NCBI GenBank assembly: GCA_015680685.1
Contig: MNCI01012628.1
Location: 666,694-730,693, forward strand
Length of the DNA stretch: 64,000 nt
Direction: 5' to 3'
DNA from: Gnetum montanum
Lineage: Eukaryota > Streptophyta > Gnetopsida > Gnetales > Gnetaceae
Part shown: one piece after another, positions 23,941 through 34,637 of the stretch
How positions within the stretch are numbered: the first letter of the stretch is position 1
Layout: every line of letters begins with the position of its first letter
Notes under the pieces: model-generated
Databases searched by the model: none
Told to the model about the DNA's origin: nothing
The model's input: only the letters and a program-made list of their open reading frames with translations
Made by a program: the position numbers and the translations under genes

Positions 23941-24975
23941 TAATAAGGTTTGAGATAGGAATGATTGACTAGATTGGTTAATTCATTCCCATCCATTGTT
24001 GGCAACTTGAGTGCCTCATTGCTATAAGCTTTGGTTACCAAGAAAGGTCCTTCCCAATTGGCCAAAAATTCATCCACATGTTTGCAAATGGCCTTCAGGA
24101 CAAGATTTCCTTTCTTGACTTTTCACTTGTTTGGATCATGTTGATGTTATTTTTTCTACTTCTCTTAGTATTGTTCGATGTTAGTTAGCATTTGTATTCA
24201 CTATTCCTTCATTGAATCAAGCTAAATGGTACGCATCTCCTTATGCTACCCATCATTGATGAAGTCAAAGTGAGCTACTCTTAAGTATGGTACCTATAAT
24301 TCAAGAGGCAAAATGACTTTAGATCCATAAAAAAGGCTATACGAGGTGGCACTGCTTATAGTTCTAAAGGTTGTTATATAAGCCCAAAGTGCACGCATGA
24401 GTTGTTAATGGCATTTGCATTTGCTATTATTTAGCATTTTATTAAGGAGGTTTATGATGTTATTTTTGTTGGCTTCAACTTATCCATTAGCTTGTGGATA
24501 GTACAATGATGAAAGGAAATGTTTGATATTTAATTGTTGATAAAAGATTTGCATTTCATAGCTAGTAAACTATGGTCCATTTTTTGTGACTATAGTTAAG
24601 GGTAAGCCATAATGGAACACTATGTTGTCTCTCATGAATGTACAATCTTGTTGAAATTGTTATTTTCCTTAGAGGGATAGCTTCAATTCACTTCATGAAA
24701 TATTAAGTTCTAGTGATGATGAAGCTATGTCCTATTGAAGACTTGGACATGAAAGATCCAATTGATGTGTAGCTCAGTTGGTGGCATGTGTATCAAATTG
24801 TGATGCCATTGATAGGTGTCACAAGTTTTGACCTTCTGTAGGCAATCTCTTTCCATAAAGGGCCAATAGTATTCTAATCATCTAATCTTTGCGGCTATGG
24901 CTCTCCCTCATGAATCTACTAAAGGATTGTGTACCCAAGCATACTAACAATATGCCATCATAAGACCTTCGAGAT
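23941..24975 (-). pseudogene. Element 3 integrase (broken)
   Basis: Integrase of a Tat-like element. On the minus strand, Y-Y-W-P-F-M-E-R-D-C and C-D-T-Y-Q are the zinc-binding end (about 24800-24890). The core shows V-T-K-N-G-P-stop-F-T-S-Y-E near 24560-24590, where active copies have T-D-N-G-P, so the second catalytic Asp is lost. Y-Y-P-Q-A-N-G and then A-L-W-A-Y follow near 24380-24510. The C-terminus reaches about 23960. Many frameshifts. Confidence 0.72.
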
Positions 24976-25640
24976 AATCTCTTATTGACTACAAGAACAT
25001 ATTGTCTTGATTGTTTACGTACAATGTCCTTTTTAGAGGTAGTTAAGTTCTATGGAGGTTCAGCATGCATTAGGTAAAAGTTAATGCTGTCATATCACTC
25101 TTGTGGAGGAACATTATCAATAGTAGCTATAGAGTTGCCTTTAGTGTTCTGCATGATGGGAAGAGCATAGTTCTCCATCAAGGAAGGTATCTTGCTAAAC
25201 AGATCTGGCATTACACTTAGGGCTAAGGTGGTAATGACATTAGTTAAGATGTTCTTGGCTTGGGGAATATGTACACAAATATCTGTAAACTGTAGCTTTA
25301 GTTTTTTGATTAGGTCACAGTAAGATTATAAATGTTCAGCTTTGCATGTGTAGATCTCGGTTACTTGGTTAACCACAAGTTTCAAATCATCTTTTATCAT
25401 TAAACTTCTGATTTCTCAATTACCAGCTACCATTATTCCTTTGAGTAACCCTTCATATTCTCCTACATTATTGGTGCATGGAAATTGAAAACATTAAGTG
25501 AAAGGCTGGACCTCATAAGAGGATAATGTTTTGATGGTGGCATTACTTCCTTCATAGGTGGTTGAAGCTTCTTCAAAGTGCATGATGACTTTATATCCTT
25601 TGGGTACCTCATTGATAATGTTGACATGCTCATCGAGGAA
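24976..25640 (-). pseudogene. Element 3 archaeal-type RNase H, downstream of RT
   Basis: Second RNase H of the Tat lineage in its usual place between the first RNase H and integrase. The minus strand has V-I-M-H-F-E-E-A-S near 25560-25590 (for Y-F-D-G-A-S), then N-N-V-G-E-Y-E-G-L-L near 25440-25470, L-V-V-N-Q-V near 25370-25385, and H-I-P-Q-A-K-N near 25255-25275. The last matches H-I-P-R-x-x-N, with a degraded A-D-x-L-A. Stops are present. Confidence 0.72.
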
Positions 25641-26230
25641 TTCAGGATCTATGGTTACATTATCCTCAACTAGAGAATTTATGAGTTGAGAGGCTATAGC
25701 TTCATCTTTTTTAGAGGCTTGAGAGATGTAATGTAGGTCAAACTCAACTATTATGCTCTTCCACTGGGCTATTTGACTACTCTCGTACATATTAGTTGTT
25801 ATGGCTCTTAATACATTATCTTTACATATGATGTTGACTTGGCTCCTAAAGAGGCAATGTCTCCACTTCTTTAAGAATAATACTAGGGCTAAGCAATACT
25901 TCTCAACCTTAATGTATCGAGTCTCATAGGCTATCAAGGGATGGCTCAAGTGGTAAATAGGTAACTCTACTTCATCATCTCATTTTTGATAGAGTAGAAA
26001 GGCTATGGACATGTTAGAGATTGCAAAGTGTATTCAAAATAGTTTGTCCTTTTGAGGTGGGTATACATTGGGTAGTTGGGCCAACTCTTGCTTAATGCTA
26101 TCAGAGGCTTCTGGGCATTGGTTAGTCCACTCATAGTGGACTGCCTTTTGAAGCAAGTGTTGCATGGGTTGGAGCTTATTCATAAGTCTTGAGATGAACC
26201 TATGAATAAATTGCAATATACCTTATAATC
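25641..26230 (-). pseudogene. Element 3 first RNase H and RT connection (broken)
   Basis: The open stretch 25494-25949 begins with M-S-H-P-L-I-A-Y-E-T-R-Y, Y-C-L-A-L-V and Q-W-K-S-I-I-V-E-F-D, the second half of a gypsy RNase H, and runs on into the next domain. The upstream stretch 26034-26216 has the RT connection F-I-S-R-L-M-N-K-L-Q-P. The first half of the RNase H (25950-26033) is lost to frameshift. Confidence 0.72.
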
Positions 26231-26928
26231 CTTGTAGTTCTTTATGGTTAGTAAGAGTTGCCAAGTTGGTTATAACCTTAACCTTATCAGGATCAACATG
26301 TATCCTTCCCTCAGATACTACAAAACCAAGCATCTTACTAGTTTTAACACTCAAGAAATACTTTTTAGGATTAAGTCTAACTCATACTTGAGACATTCTT
26401 GAAGAACTAGGTGTAGGTCATGTGCATGGTCATTGGCCATCTTGGACTTCATGGTTATGTCATTAACATAATCATTAAGTAATCCTAGCATGTAGTCATT
26501 GAAAATGTAGGTCATGACTTGTTGATAGATTGTACTTGTGTTCTTTAGACTGAATGGCATCATGATATAACAAAAGGCTCCCCAAGGGGTTATGAAGGTT
26601 ATGTAGAGTTGGTGCTCTAGATTAATCCTAAATTGGTTGTATTTCAAAAACCCATCCATAAAGGATAGTAAAGCATGACCAGCCATAGTATCAATAAGTT
26701 GATCAATATTGGGCAATGTGATTCATCTTTAATGGTTACCTTATTAAGGTCTCAAAAATTGATACAAATATGAATGCTCCCATTTTTCTTGAAAACTAGC
26801 ACTATGTTGGATGCCTAATCATTGTAATCAATAGCTTGGATGAAACCAACTTGATACAGGTTTTTGATCTCATCATGAACTACTAGGGCCAAATCTAGTC
26901 TAACTTTGTGGACTTTTTGCTTAATAGG
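26231..26928 (-). pseudogene. Element 3 reverse transcriptase, C-terminal part (interrupted by element 4)
   Basis: RT palm and thumb. The open stretch 26351-26716 has F-M-D-G-F-L-K-Y-N-Q-F, P-W-G-A-F-C-Y and M-P-F-S-L-K-N. The polymerase box reads N-D-Y-V-N-D-I near 26455-26475, so Y-V-D-D has become Y-V-N-D. The N-terminal part at 26815-26928 gives K-Q-K-V-H-K-V-R-L up to the insertion point. The rest of RT's N-terminus resumes at 41444 in a compatible frame. Confidence 0.82.
26924..26928. repeat. Target site duplication of element 4, left copy (ATAGG)
   Basis: ATAGG stands directly before the TGATGAG terminus and is repeated exactly at 41439-41443. The RT frame of element 3 is compatible across the site, which confirms the ends. 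Confidence 0.92.
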
Positions 26929-27362
26929 TGATGAGTGGAGAGGTACCCCTACACTCAACCATACGAAACGAGCATAGCATGCACGATTTGGTCGAACTTC
27001 GTAGACTAAGTTCCTACACGCCCCATGGAACACTTGGGGTTAATCATTCATTGTCTTCCTAGACTTACTTGTCGTTGTCACGGTGTATGGTTAGGTAAGT
27101 CCTAGGTATATGATTTTAATGGTCTTTTATGTTTTATCTCCTATGCTATCGAGGTGAAGGTTTGGAGAAACTAACTAACTCTAACTAATGAACTAAGTCT
27201 AAATTACCTAACATCAGCATCCATTCCCACTTACCGTACACACCCTGAATTGATGCAAATATGGCTACCAAATGCTAATCATTGTTGGGATCACCGTGTG
27301 TAACGCACGTGCTTGAAGTGGTCGTACTAAGGCACCTAACTAGGAGGAAAGGGTTGAGAAAG
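26929..27362 (-). repeat. Element 4 3' LTR, sequenced part
   Basis: This begins TGATGAGTGGAGAGGTACCCC and parallels 33185-33620 closely in order and wording (for example CTATCGAGGTGAAGG and GGAACACTTGGGGTTAATCAT). It runs into an N gap. The missing part should hold the palindrome array and TATA box seen in the other LTRs. Confidence 0.9.
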
Positions 27363-27732
27363 NNNNNNNNNNNNNNNNNNNNNNNNNNNNNNNNNNNNNN
27401 NNNNNNNNNNNNNNNNNNNNNNNNNNNNNNNNNNNNNNNNNNNNNNNNNNNNNNNNNNNNNNNNNNNNNNNNNNNNNNNNNNNNNNNNNNNNNNNNNNNN
27501 NNNNNNNNNNNNNNNNNNNNNNNNNNNNNNNNNNNNNNNNNNNNNNNNNNNNNNNNNNNNNNNNNNNNNNNNNNNNNNNNNNNNNNNNNNNNNNNNNNNN
27601 NNNNNNNNNNNNNNNNNNNNNNNNNNNNNNNNNNNNNNNNNNNNNNNNNNNNNNNNNNNNNNNNNNNNNNNNNNNNNNNNNNNNNNNNNNNNNNNNNNNN
27701 NNNNNNNNNNNNNNNNNNNNNNNNNNNNNNNN
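27363..27732. other. Assembly gap (370 N)
   Basis: A run of N replaces the U3-proximal part of the element 4 3' LTR and the last bases of the internal region. Open frames computed across it on either strand are artefacts. Given LTR lengths of 0.9-1.06 kb, the true missing length is probably larger than 370. Confidence 0.95.
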
Positions 27733-28066
27733 TCCTCGAGTTCCTTACAATAATATCGGGAAGGTATGGAATTATTGAGGGGAATGGAACTAATGGGATG
27801 ACATGTGAATGGATCATTATTACAAGACTTGACAAAACTGGTGTTCATGACAACAAGGGTGAACACCTTATTACAATGACATTAGTCCTTAGTTGGCAAC
27901 TTGAGAGAAAGAGAGAGAAAGAAGTGTTGTTGCTGCCAACGCCAAGATTGCGCTTCCATTGTCCATCGGTAAGTGCACCATCGATCTTGCTCCTTGCATA
28001 GCTACTTCCAACGCCGCTCCATTCCATGTGTTCTCTCTAGATCCAATTTTGTTGTTGTATGATTGC
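27733..28066 (-). pseudogene. Element 4 env-position ORF remnant
   Basis: On the minus strand an ATG at 28069-28067 follows a splice-acceptor-like AG. The reading M-A-I-I-Q-Q-Q-N-W-I ends at a TAG within 12 codons. The DNA matches element 5 from 39627 to about 39985 (for example the GGTGTTCATGACAACAAGGGTGAACACC tract read on the other strand). It occupies the place of the long ORF of element 6 but is far shorter, so it is a vestige. No domain is recognisable. Confidence 0.45.
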
Positions 28067-28098
28067 CATCTACACACACAACACAATCTTATATTAGC
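28067..28098 (-). promoter_or_regulatory. Element 4 branch-site/acceptor motif before env-position ATG
   Basis: Minus strand: GCTAAT (28098-28093), 23 nt ending in TAG (28092-28070), then ATG (28069-28067). Elements 5 and 6 show the same spacing. This is a predicted 3' splice site; no transcript evidence is available. Confidence 0.55.
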
Positions 28099-28099
28099 A

Positions 28100-29716
28100 A
28101 GGGTAAATGAATCATCATGTAATTGATACCTTGCTTCGGTGTAAGTCCATTGGCTGAGTTGTGGTATCGCTAATACAGATTTAGGGATATATTAATGATG
28201 ACTACCAAAGGTGTAGGGGTTAGGAAGAAAATAAAAAAATTTAGGGCTAGGAGAAAATCGAAAAAAGTCGAGCCCTGTACCCCCATGACTAATCGTGAAC
28301 TGCTAGTAGCGTTAGAATGGAGAAAGAAAAGGAGTAAGAAAGATAGATAAAAAGGGACAACTAAAAACATCAATTAAATGAATGTCAAGATGGAAATGAA
28401 AAAAATAATAAGTAATTGCAAAAATGTTAGGGAAAAGAAGTTAACTGATGCAACAAATAGGAATGTTAGTGGGTCCTCCCCAAAGTAGGCTTATGCCTTT
28501 AATGCCTTGACAAACCCATATTCAAAGAGTTTGTAGGCTCTGGGAATGTCATTTGGAACAAGAGTTAAAGTCTTAACCACAAGCGTTTACCAAAAAGAAA
28601 ACAATGCATCTACCAAAACATACACTAATGATACAACCGGCAATGAGGTGAACAATGGAGAGAAGGGTGGAGAGAAGAGGATGGAATGGAATCCCAAGAA
28701 CAAGGTGGTATACAGCCCATTGTATGTTGCATGATTAATGTGAGTTAGCAAATCCCATTCCAAGTTTAGCCTCAAACCAACCACATCCAGTGACTTCGCA
28801 TTAATGCACTTGGCCAAACCATCCACTTGAATAACAAGAATGCTTCCTCCAAGAGCCACCACCATTCTGACGAAACAAAGGAGAGAATGGGAAGCGAGAA
28901 GGGCCTTAGATAGAGGGAACACTTTTGGTTCCATAACCAGTGCTTGTAGCCCAAGTTTATTTCGTCTAAGGGGTGTGCTTTGAATTCTCACTTAGTTTTT
29001 TTTTCCTTCTTTTTTTTTTCTTTTTATGTTTTGTGTTTTTATGAGTGAGAACCACACCATGCAAAGACTTTTTATTTTTATTGTGTCAGCTTCCAATAAT
29101 TGGGGTAACATCGGAACAGCGAGAAAACTCAAGAAGAAAATGTCCAAGCACCCAAGAGAATGGTCAACAAAATGCATCAAGTTTCCTTGAAGTCACACCC
29201 TTTTCAATCCTTGAGTCTTTCCCGAGTTTGAGAAATACCCAATCACCGATTCGTTAAAGTTCTTATTAGAAGGGGACTGTACATTTCCAAGCCGAGAGAG
29301 ACCATAGAAACTGGTGGATGGATGGATGAAGTGGTCTCATTGCCTACCATATCAAAAAAAACATACCTTAGTATCAACATTATGACTTAAAGGTAAAAAC
29401 CAAACATGAGCAATCAACATGAAAACAATTCATACCATCATTCTGAACACTTATTGGGTGAGAAACTTACAAGGTGGATCACACACACACGCACACAAAA
29501 TGAAAAAGTATAATGATGTTGTAAAACAACAACAAGAAGAGTTAAAGAAAGTTGTAAAAAAAAACAAGAAAAGTTAAAGAAATTTGTAAAACAGAAATGT
29601 GTAAGACAAAAACGTGTAAAACAAAAATCTGTAAGACAAAAACTTGTAAAAGAAAAACATTGTAAAACAAAAATGTGTAAAACAAAAACTTAAAAAGAAC
29701 TAAGGGCCCCATATGA
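28100..29716 (-). other. Element 4 3' untranslated region
   Basis: About 1.6 kb between protease tail and env-position site. It is matched in order by element 5 (38107-39597) and in part by element 6 (51480-52842). Shared anchors are the GTGGGTCCTCCCC segment, GTTTGTAGGCTC, and the ACCACACCATGCAAAGACTT segment. Near its start, at 29582-29690, lies a tandem array with a unit of about 15 bp. The open frames on both strands here are not conserved as protein. Confidence 0.7.
29582..29690. repeat. Short tandem repeat, unit about 15 bp
   Basis: Around seven variants of TGTAAAACAAAAACT follow one another. The corresponding place in element 5 (38140-38200) has fewer copies of GTTTTTGTTTTACA, so the array has expanded or shrunk between copies. 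It lies just downstream of the gag-PR stop codon. Confidence 0.75.
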
Positions 29717-30619
29717 TTAGCATGGGTGGCCATCTCTCCCATGATTGAATTGCAAGGGAGAGATCCGAAATAATGAATGTCTATTTGAATTTCGTAGAAG
29801 TGCCCAACTCCTTCTAATTGATGATCTTAGGTTGAGGGGTGGGATTTGGCAACGCTCATATTCCAACGTGTCTATGCCTTCATTATTGGCATGGTTTGTC
29901 TCCTCAGTTCGTTTCATGCATATTTGTTTGCTCTTTCGAGTAGCTGTCAACCACGGGGTGTCTACTACTTGTTGTGTGGTTGCTACATATAGGCATCTTT
30001 GTTTCAAAGTTTGAAGAGCACACCTATTACATGGAGGCATTTCCTCCATGTCATCACCCGATGAATCACTGTATGTGATGCATGGAACTTTCCTCTTCTC
30101 GATCTTTCCATAAATGTTTATGTTAGATATCTCTAAGGAAAGATCGTGGATCCTAAGGCATGCGTCTACTGTACTCAGCCATGCCCTTCCCATTATGATT
30201 GGGAAGTCCCCTTCATTATTATTAACTTCAATCACCAGGAAATCAGCTAGGTAGGACCAATCACACACAGTGGTAATGATGTCCTCCACCAATCCCAAGG
30301 AAATGGTGATGGACTAGTCTGCCAGCTCTAGTTGAATGTTGCTCTTCTTAAGTTGGGGTAGGTTCTAGGTGTGATACATCTCTTGTGAAATTAAGTTAAC
30401 TCTAGAACCTGAGTCAAGAAGAGCCCTATGTGGTTCATTTCCGATGACTTGAAGGTAGATTAAGGGACTCCTAGGGTCAGTTAGTTTCCTGGGAAGGTGG
30501 CCTTCCTTGATCCAGTCAATTATGGTATGCATTAACATAACTGTATGCATTAAGATTTGTTGGATTGAAGGGTACTCCGAAGTGTTAGATGGTGGAGGAA
30601 TGTACCTAGACTCAACCAC
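29717..30619 (-). pseudogene. Element 4 protease and C-terminal tail
   Basis: Aspartic protease, in the same frame as gag but separated from it by two TAA codons (element 5 has CAAC-type sequence there). The N-terminal part (30619-30365) has V-T-D-W-I-K-like sequence (I-I-D-W-I-K-E-G-H-L), then A-L-L-D-S-G-S-R-V-N-L-I-S with the catalytic D-S-G intact. After a short break, 30298-29717 gives F-P-I-I-M-G-R-A-W-L-S-T and then a tail of about 110 residues ending G-R-D-G-H-P-C. In element 6 RT follows protease; here the tail runs straight to the 3' region. The tail's last part matches the end of element 6 integrase. Confidence 0.85.
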
Positions 30620-33043
30620 TTATTATTGTGAGAGTTTGTATGGGCTTTTGGTTTTGAAGAAAGGTCTTCTCTTTTTACAGTTGTTAGAACTAGCAGCAGG
30701 TTGAATATTTACAGCTCTCACGGCATTACATTGCTGCGGTTGAGTAGGGAGTTCCCCTGACATTGTTGGAGCAAGAGGTGTTATGGGAACCACAGGTGGA
30801 AGAGGTGCAGATGGATTTGGAGGATGGTGTGGGTATGAAGTGTCTCCCGGAGGAGGAGTCCTTCTGAAGTACTCTCGAACTGGGTAGTGATGGTGGGGAG
30901 TTATGTGACTCATAGAGTCACTTGGAGAAATCAGCTGCTGCACATAATATCCATAAGGGTTAGGCTACCGGTAAGGGTATTGATGTTTCAGCGATGGCAT
31001 CCCCCATGACTATGGGTATTGCCACTGCTGATGCTGTCGGATGGGTTGTGGTGGAGTTCCACTTGGATAATATGTTAATGGCTGGTGGAACTGCCTTGGA
31101 TTACCTTAGGGATTAGGTAACCTATGGGGTGTTTGCCGTTGATTAAGTCTTGGATTAAGTGCATACACCCCAGACTCTTGTAGATGTGAGATGATTGGGC
31201 AACATCCCTTAGGATGGTCATAGTGGCAGATCTTATATCCACTGTCATCGTCTGTGTCTGAATCCACAACCACATCAGAGTTAGTGATTTTTCCCCTACC
31301 CTTGTTATGTGCAGGGCCTAAATCTCTCCACTTTGTCTTACCATTGTCACTACTTTGTTCAACCTTAGACTCTTCTACAATTTTTAAGACAGTTTCAATT
31401 TTCGAGTCTAAGGAACTCCATACATCATCTACCTTAGCTGCTATTTCCATTGTGAGCTTTTGAAGTGGCAATGTCTTTCTGTTCACCAACTCTTCGATTG
31501 GTGACTCATCCTCTTCATCGCAAAATTTCACTCACTTCTTTCGAAGAGAGGGATCACGGTTATCTTCTTCCACACTTTCCCTTTTTCATAGCTCATCTTC
31601 TTCTTTTGCTACTTGCTCGAACAAGTGATGTACTTCATGGGCTCTAAGTTGTGATAGTCTCCCTTGAGCATAAGTCCCAAGGGTACTTCTCATTTCATGC
31701 CTTAGCCCATCCACGATGTGGCAAAGTTGATCCCGCTAAGCGTACCCATGGCCCAGGCAATGATGTAACAATGTGTAGTAGTGGGCCATGGCAGCATCTA
31801 AGGGTTCATGAATACCCTGCTTCCATCCTTGGATCTGCTTATGCAAATTAGACACTCGGGAGTACGTGTGATACTTATCGTTGAAGAGTTCTAGCATCGT
31901 ACTCCACCTCCTAGTGGTTTCCAGTTCTAAGGACTGGTACCAACTCTCTGCTTCCTTAATGAGTGTCCTTGAGAACAACTTAAGTTTTTTCCACTCATTT
32001 TCTATATTCTGCAAGGCACAGGCATCATGGAATTCCTACAAATGATGTTGCGGATTAGCGTTATATCCCCCTTCAAATCATGGGATGTTGTTCATGTCTA
32101 AGCGTTTGATCCAACTATCTTTTAAATGCCTTGTGGAAATAATAATTGCCTCTGTTATGTTAAGCATAGTTCAGGTTGCAAGTAGGAGCTCGTCATGATC
32201 ATCTCTTTCATGACGCCTATGATGTCTTCATTGTTCCCTACTTTTCCTTCGTTCATGCCCTTGTCCTCTCTCTTGACTTTCTCGTCAAGGTCTCTCATTT
32301 AGTCTACCTTTATCCTCTTCGTTGTGTTCATGATGGCTGTGCCCAGATGTGGAAGGAGAGGGTGAGTGATGTGAAGAAGGGAAAGAAGAAGGGGAACCAT
32401 CGCCATGATGATGTTTCTTACCTTCTCTTCGGCTGCTATGGCCCCGATCATGGTGATGATCTAAGTGCCCATCCTTGTCATGTGTTGTTCTTTCTGTGAA
32501 TAGTTGGTGTTCACGGGCATCAGAACCAGGGATATGTATCATTGATCATAGGTTTTGATACCTACCTCCTCACTTTCATTAAGACGGGAAACATCTCTTA
32601 ATAGCGAACCAGTCATAAGTGGTTCACCATCTCTAGTTTCACTAAGGATGTGTGGGCCTTTGCCCTTCAACAGTGTATGTTGGCTCTCCTACCTTGAGTC
32701 CCTCATACATTGTGCTTCTATGGGATAATAATCCCTTGAACCAAAATCTTTCGCAACGTATTCAGCGTATAATTCTGTCATGCCAATCTGTGCCAAGGCA
32801 TGGAGAAGCATGTTTGGAACTGCACGAGCTGGGGGTAACACTATGTTACCTTGCAAATCTCTCCATTGCAGTTGTTCATCTTGATGGAGGATAAAAGTAA
32901 AATTTGTAATATACTCATCAGGATGAGTATAGACTATCTTGTATTGTTTAGGACTTGGGCTGATTTTGGTTATGTGTTTTATGCTGCCGATTGTCTCGTG
33001 TATGGTCCTTAGGTGGTAAGTTGCTCTTATGAGAAGAAGACAT
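30620..33043 (-). pseudogene. Element 4 gag (broken)
   Basis: Capsid/nucleocapsid precursor. The start ATG at 33043 is placed as in elements 5 and 6, about 120 nt inside the primer site. The N-terminus has Y-T-H-P-D-E-Y and F-I-L-H-Q-D-E-Q-L-Q-W-R-D. A His/Ser/Arg-rich basic segment is at 32285-32542, and the capsid core at 32014-31736 (L-K-L-F-S-R-T-L, A-E-S-W-Y-Q-S-L). The knuckle at about 31225-31190 reads Y-K-I-C-H-Y-D-H-P-K-G-C, with the first Cys changed to Tyr. Breaks are a frameshift near 32550, and stops including TAG at 31012-31010 and 30967-30965, both shared with element 5. A Pro-rich linker leads to protease. Confidence 0.85.
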
Positions 33044-33164
33044 TGTTATTGGTGTGCTATTTCACTGTTATAGAATTTTTTATCTTGATTAACCTAAAGG
33101 TTCATTTAGGCTCCCAACGATGTGAGTGATATCCCTTATGTTCTATTTAGTGCAAAAACACTTA

Positions 33165-33184
33165 GTCCTCGACAACGACACCAA
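33165..33184 (-). promoter_or_regulatory. Element 4 primer binding site (tRNA-Asp type)
   Basis: The minus strand reads TTGGTGTCGTTGTCGAGGAC directly next to the 5' LTR end (33185). It is a decayed form of the TTGGCACCGTTGCCGGGGAC of element 5, mainly by transitions. From general knowledge, TGGCGCCGTTGCCGGGGA-type sites pair with tRNA-Asp in Athila/Tat elements. Confidence 0.85.
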
Positions 33185-33732
33185 TGATGAGTGGCGAGGT
33201 ACCCCTACACTCAACCATACGAAATTAGCATAGCACGCGCGATCTAGTTGAACTCTGTAGACTAAGTGGCTACACGCCCCATGGAACACTTGGGGTTAAT
33301 CATTTGTTGTCTTCCCAGACTTACTTGTGGTTGTCACAGTGTATGGTTAAGTAAGTTTGAGGTATATGATTTTTATGGTCTTTTATGTTTTATCTCCTAT
33401 GCTATCGAGGTGAAGGGTTGGAGAAACTAACTAACTCTAACTAATGAACTAAGTCTAAATTACCTAGCGTCAACATCCGTTCCCACTTACTGTACACACC
33501 ATGAACCGATGCAACTATGGCTACCAAACGCTAATCGTTGCTGGGATTACCACGCGTAACACATATGCTTAAAGTCATCATACTAAGGCACTTAACTAGG
33601 AGGAAAGGATTGAGAAAGCTAATCTAGCCTAAGTGCGATGAGCAGCCAATTCCTTGACTAACTGTACACATCTTGGTGCATGATTATCACTAGGATTACC
33701 AAGCACAGATCCTGAATATGCCACTGGGTTAC
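33185..33732 (-). repeat. Element 4 5' LTR, inner part
   Basis: This begins TGATGAGTGGCGAGGTACCCC and is cut at 33732 by element 5. It continues at 40924-41438. It matches the 3' LTR at 26929-27362. The duplicate GTTAC (33728-33732) is the target duplication of element 5. Confidence 0.92.
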
Positions 33733-33757
33733 TGATGAGACGCGAATTGCACAGGCC

Positions 33758-33829
33758 GCGATATCGCATACGCGATATCGCGTTCGACGCAATATCGCAT
33801 CCCCTGCGATATCGCGTATGCGATATCGC
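33758..33829 (+). promoter_or_regulatory. Palindrome array GCGATATCGC upstream of TATA (element 5 5' LTR)
   Basis: Four exact GCGATATCGC palindromes start at 33758, 33772, 33806 and 33820, forming two pairs each with 14-bp spacing, plus a degenerate copy near 33788. The TATA box follows 17 bp after the last copy. By position this is U3 promoter sequence and a plausible binding site cluster for a dimeric factor. The 3' LTR has only one pair. Confidence 0.8.
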
Positions 33830-34106
33830 AGTCCACCGCCAAATCTATAAATAAGAGGTGGCACTCCCCTCATTTGACATCCTAGGCGTAAAGTAGCGAA
33901 GCTCTGGTAGATTGATCACCCCAGAGATAGAATATTTTCCATGTGCTCGCAGTAGGAGTCCCCCAAGTGAACGGTTCTTTATTCAAGCAGCTTTGTACCT
34001 GAACGCAAGTTGTGTACGGCAATAAAGATGAGCTTTGTGGATAAACCTTGCAGTGCATCTATAGGTTTAATTAATGTTATTTATCGCTTTCCTAGTAACG
34101 CGGCAT

Positions 34107-34569
34107 NATCTTCTTCCACACTTTCCCTTTTTCATAGCTCATCTTCTTCTTTTGCTACTTGCTCGAACAAGTGATGTACTTCATGGGCTCTAAGTTGTGA
34201 TAGTCTCCCTTGAGCATAAGTCCCAAGGGTACTTCTCATTTCATGCCTTAGCCCATCCACGATGTGGCAAAGTTGATCCCGCTAAGCGTACCCATGGCCC
34301 AGGCAATGATGTAACAATGTGTAGTAGTGGGCCATGGCAGCATCTAAGGGTTCATGAATACCCTGCTTCCATCCTTGGATCTGCTTATGCAAATTAGACA
34401 CTCGGGAGTACGTGTGATACTTATCGTTGAAGAGTTCTAGCATCGTACTCCACCTCCTAGTGGTTTCCAGTTCTAAGGACTGGTACCAACTCTCTGCTTC
34501 CTTAATGAGTGTCCTTGAGAACAACTTAAGTTTTTTCCACTCATTTTCTATATTCTGCAAGGCACAGGN
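34107..34569. other. Assembly artefact: misplaced 461-base copy of element 4 gag
   Basis: Bases 34108-34568 are identical to 31562-32022 at every base I compared and are bounded by single Ns (34107 and 34569). The segment replaces the middle of the element 5 5' LTR. No biological insertion would carry N at both edges and perfect identity at this age. Open frames here (34197-34397 and 34282-34608 minus) are copies of element 4 gag and should not be counted as genes. Confidence 0.93.
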
Positions 34570-34617
34570 GACCCTCGTTTCATATGGTTGATTGTAGGGG
34601 TACCTCACTACTCATCA

Positions 34618-34637
34618 TTGGCACCGTTGCCGGGGAC
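34618..34637 (+). promoter_or_regulatory. Element 5 primer binding site (tRNA-Asp type)
   Basis: TTGGCACCGTTGCCGGGGAC follows the LTR end ...CTCATCA directly. It is the best kept of the three primer sites of this family in the window. Confidence 0.92.

Larger units (their letters stand above)
33733..34617 (+). repeat. Element 5 5' LTR (contains artefact)
   Basis: This starts TGATGAGACGCG and matches the 3' LTR at 40010 until CTAGTAACGCGGCAT (34106). It then breaks at a single N and resumes only for the last 48 bases (34570-34617, ending ACTCATCA). The missing middle, about 540 bp in the 3' LTR, is replaced by 34107-34569. TATA box TATAAATA is at 33846-33853. Confidence 0.9.

Noticed and set aside
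27275-28001. Long open frames on both strands across 27.28-28.0 kb
   Set aside because: They run through the N gap and are produced by unknown bases, not by coding sequence.
33758-33829. CRISPR-like array
   Set aside because: The repeats are 10-bp palindromes inside an LTR of a plant retrotransposon, spaced by 4 or 24 bp, with no spacers of even size and no cas genes.
34197-34608. Second gag gene fragment identical to 31651-32014
   Set aside because: It is the assembly artefact bounded by Ns, not a gene duplication.
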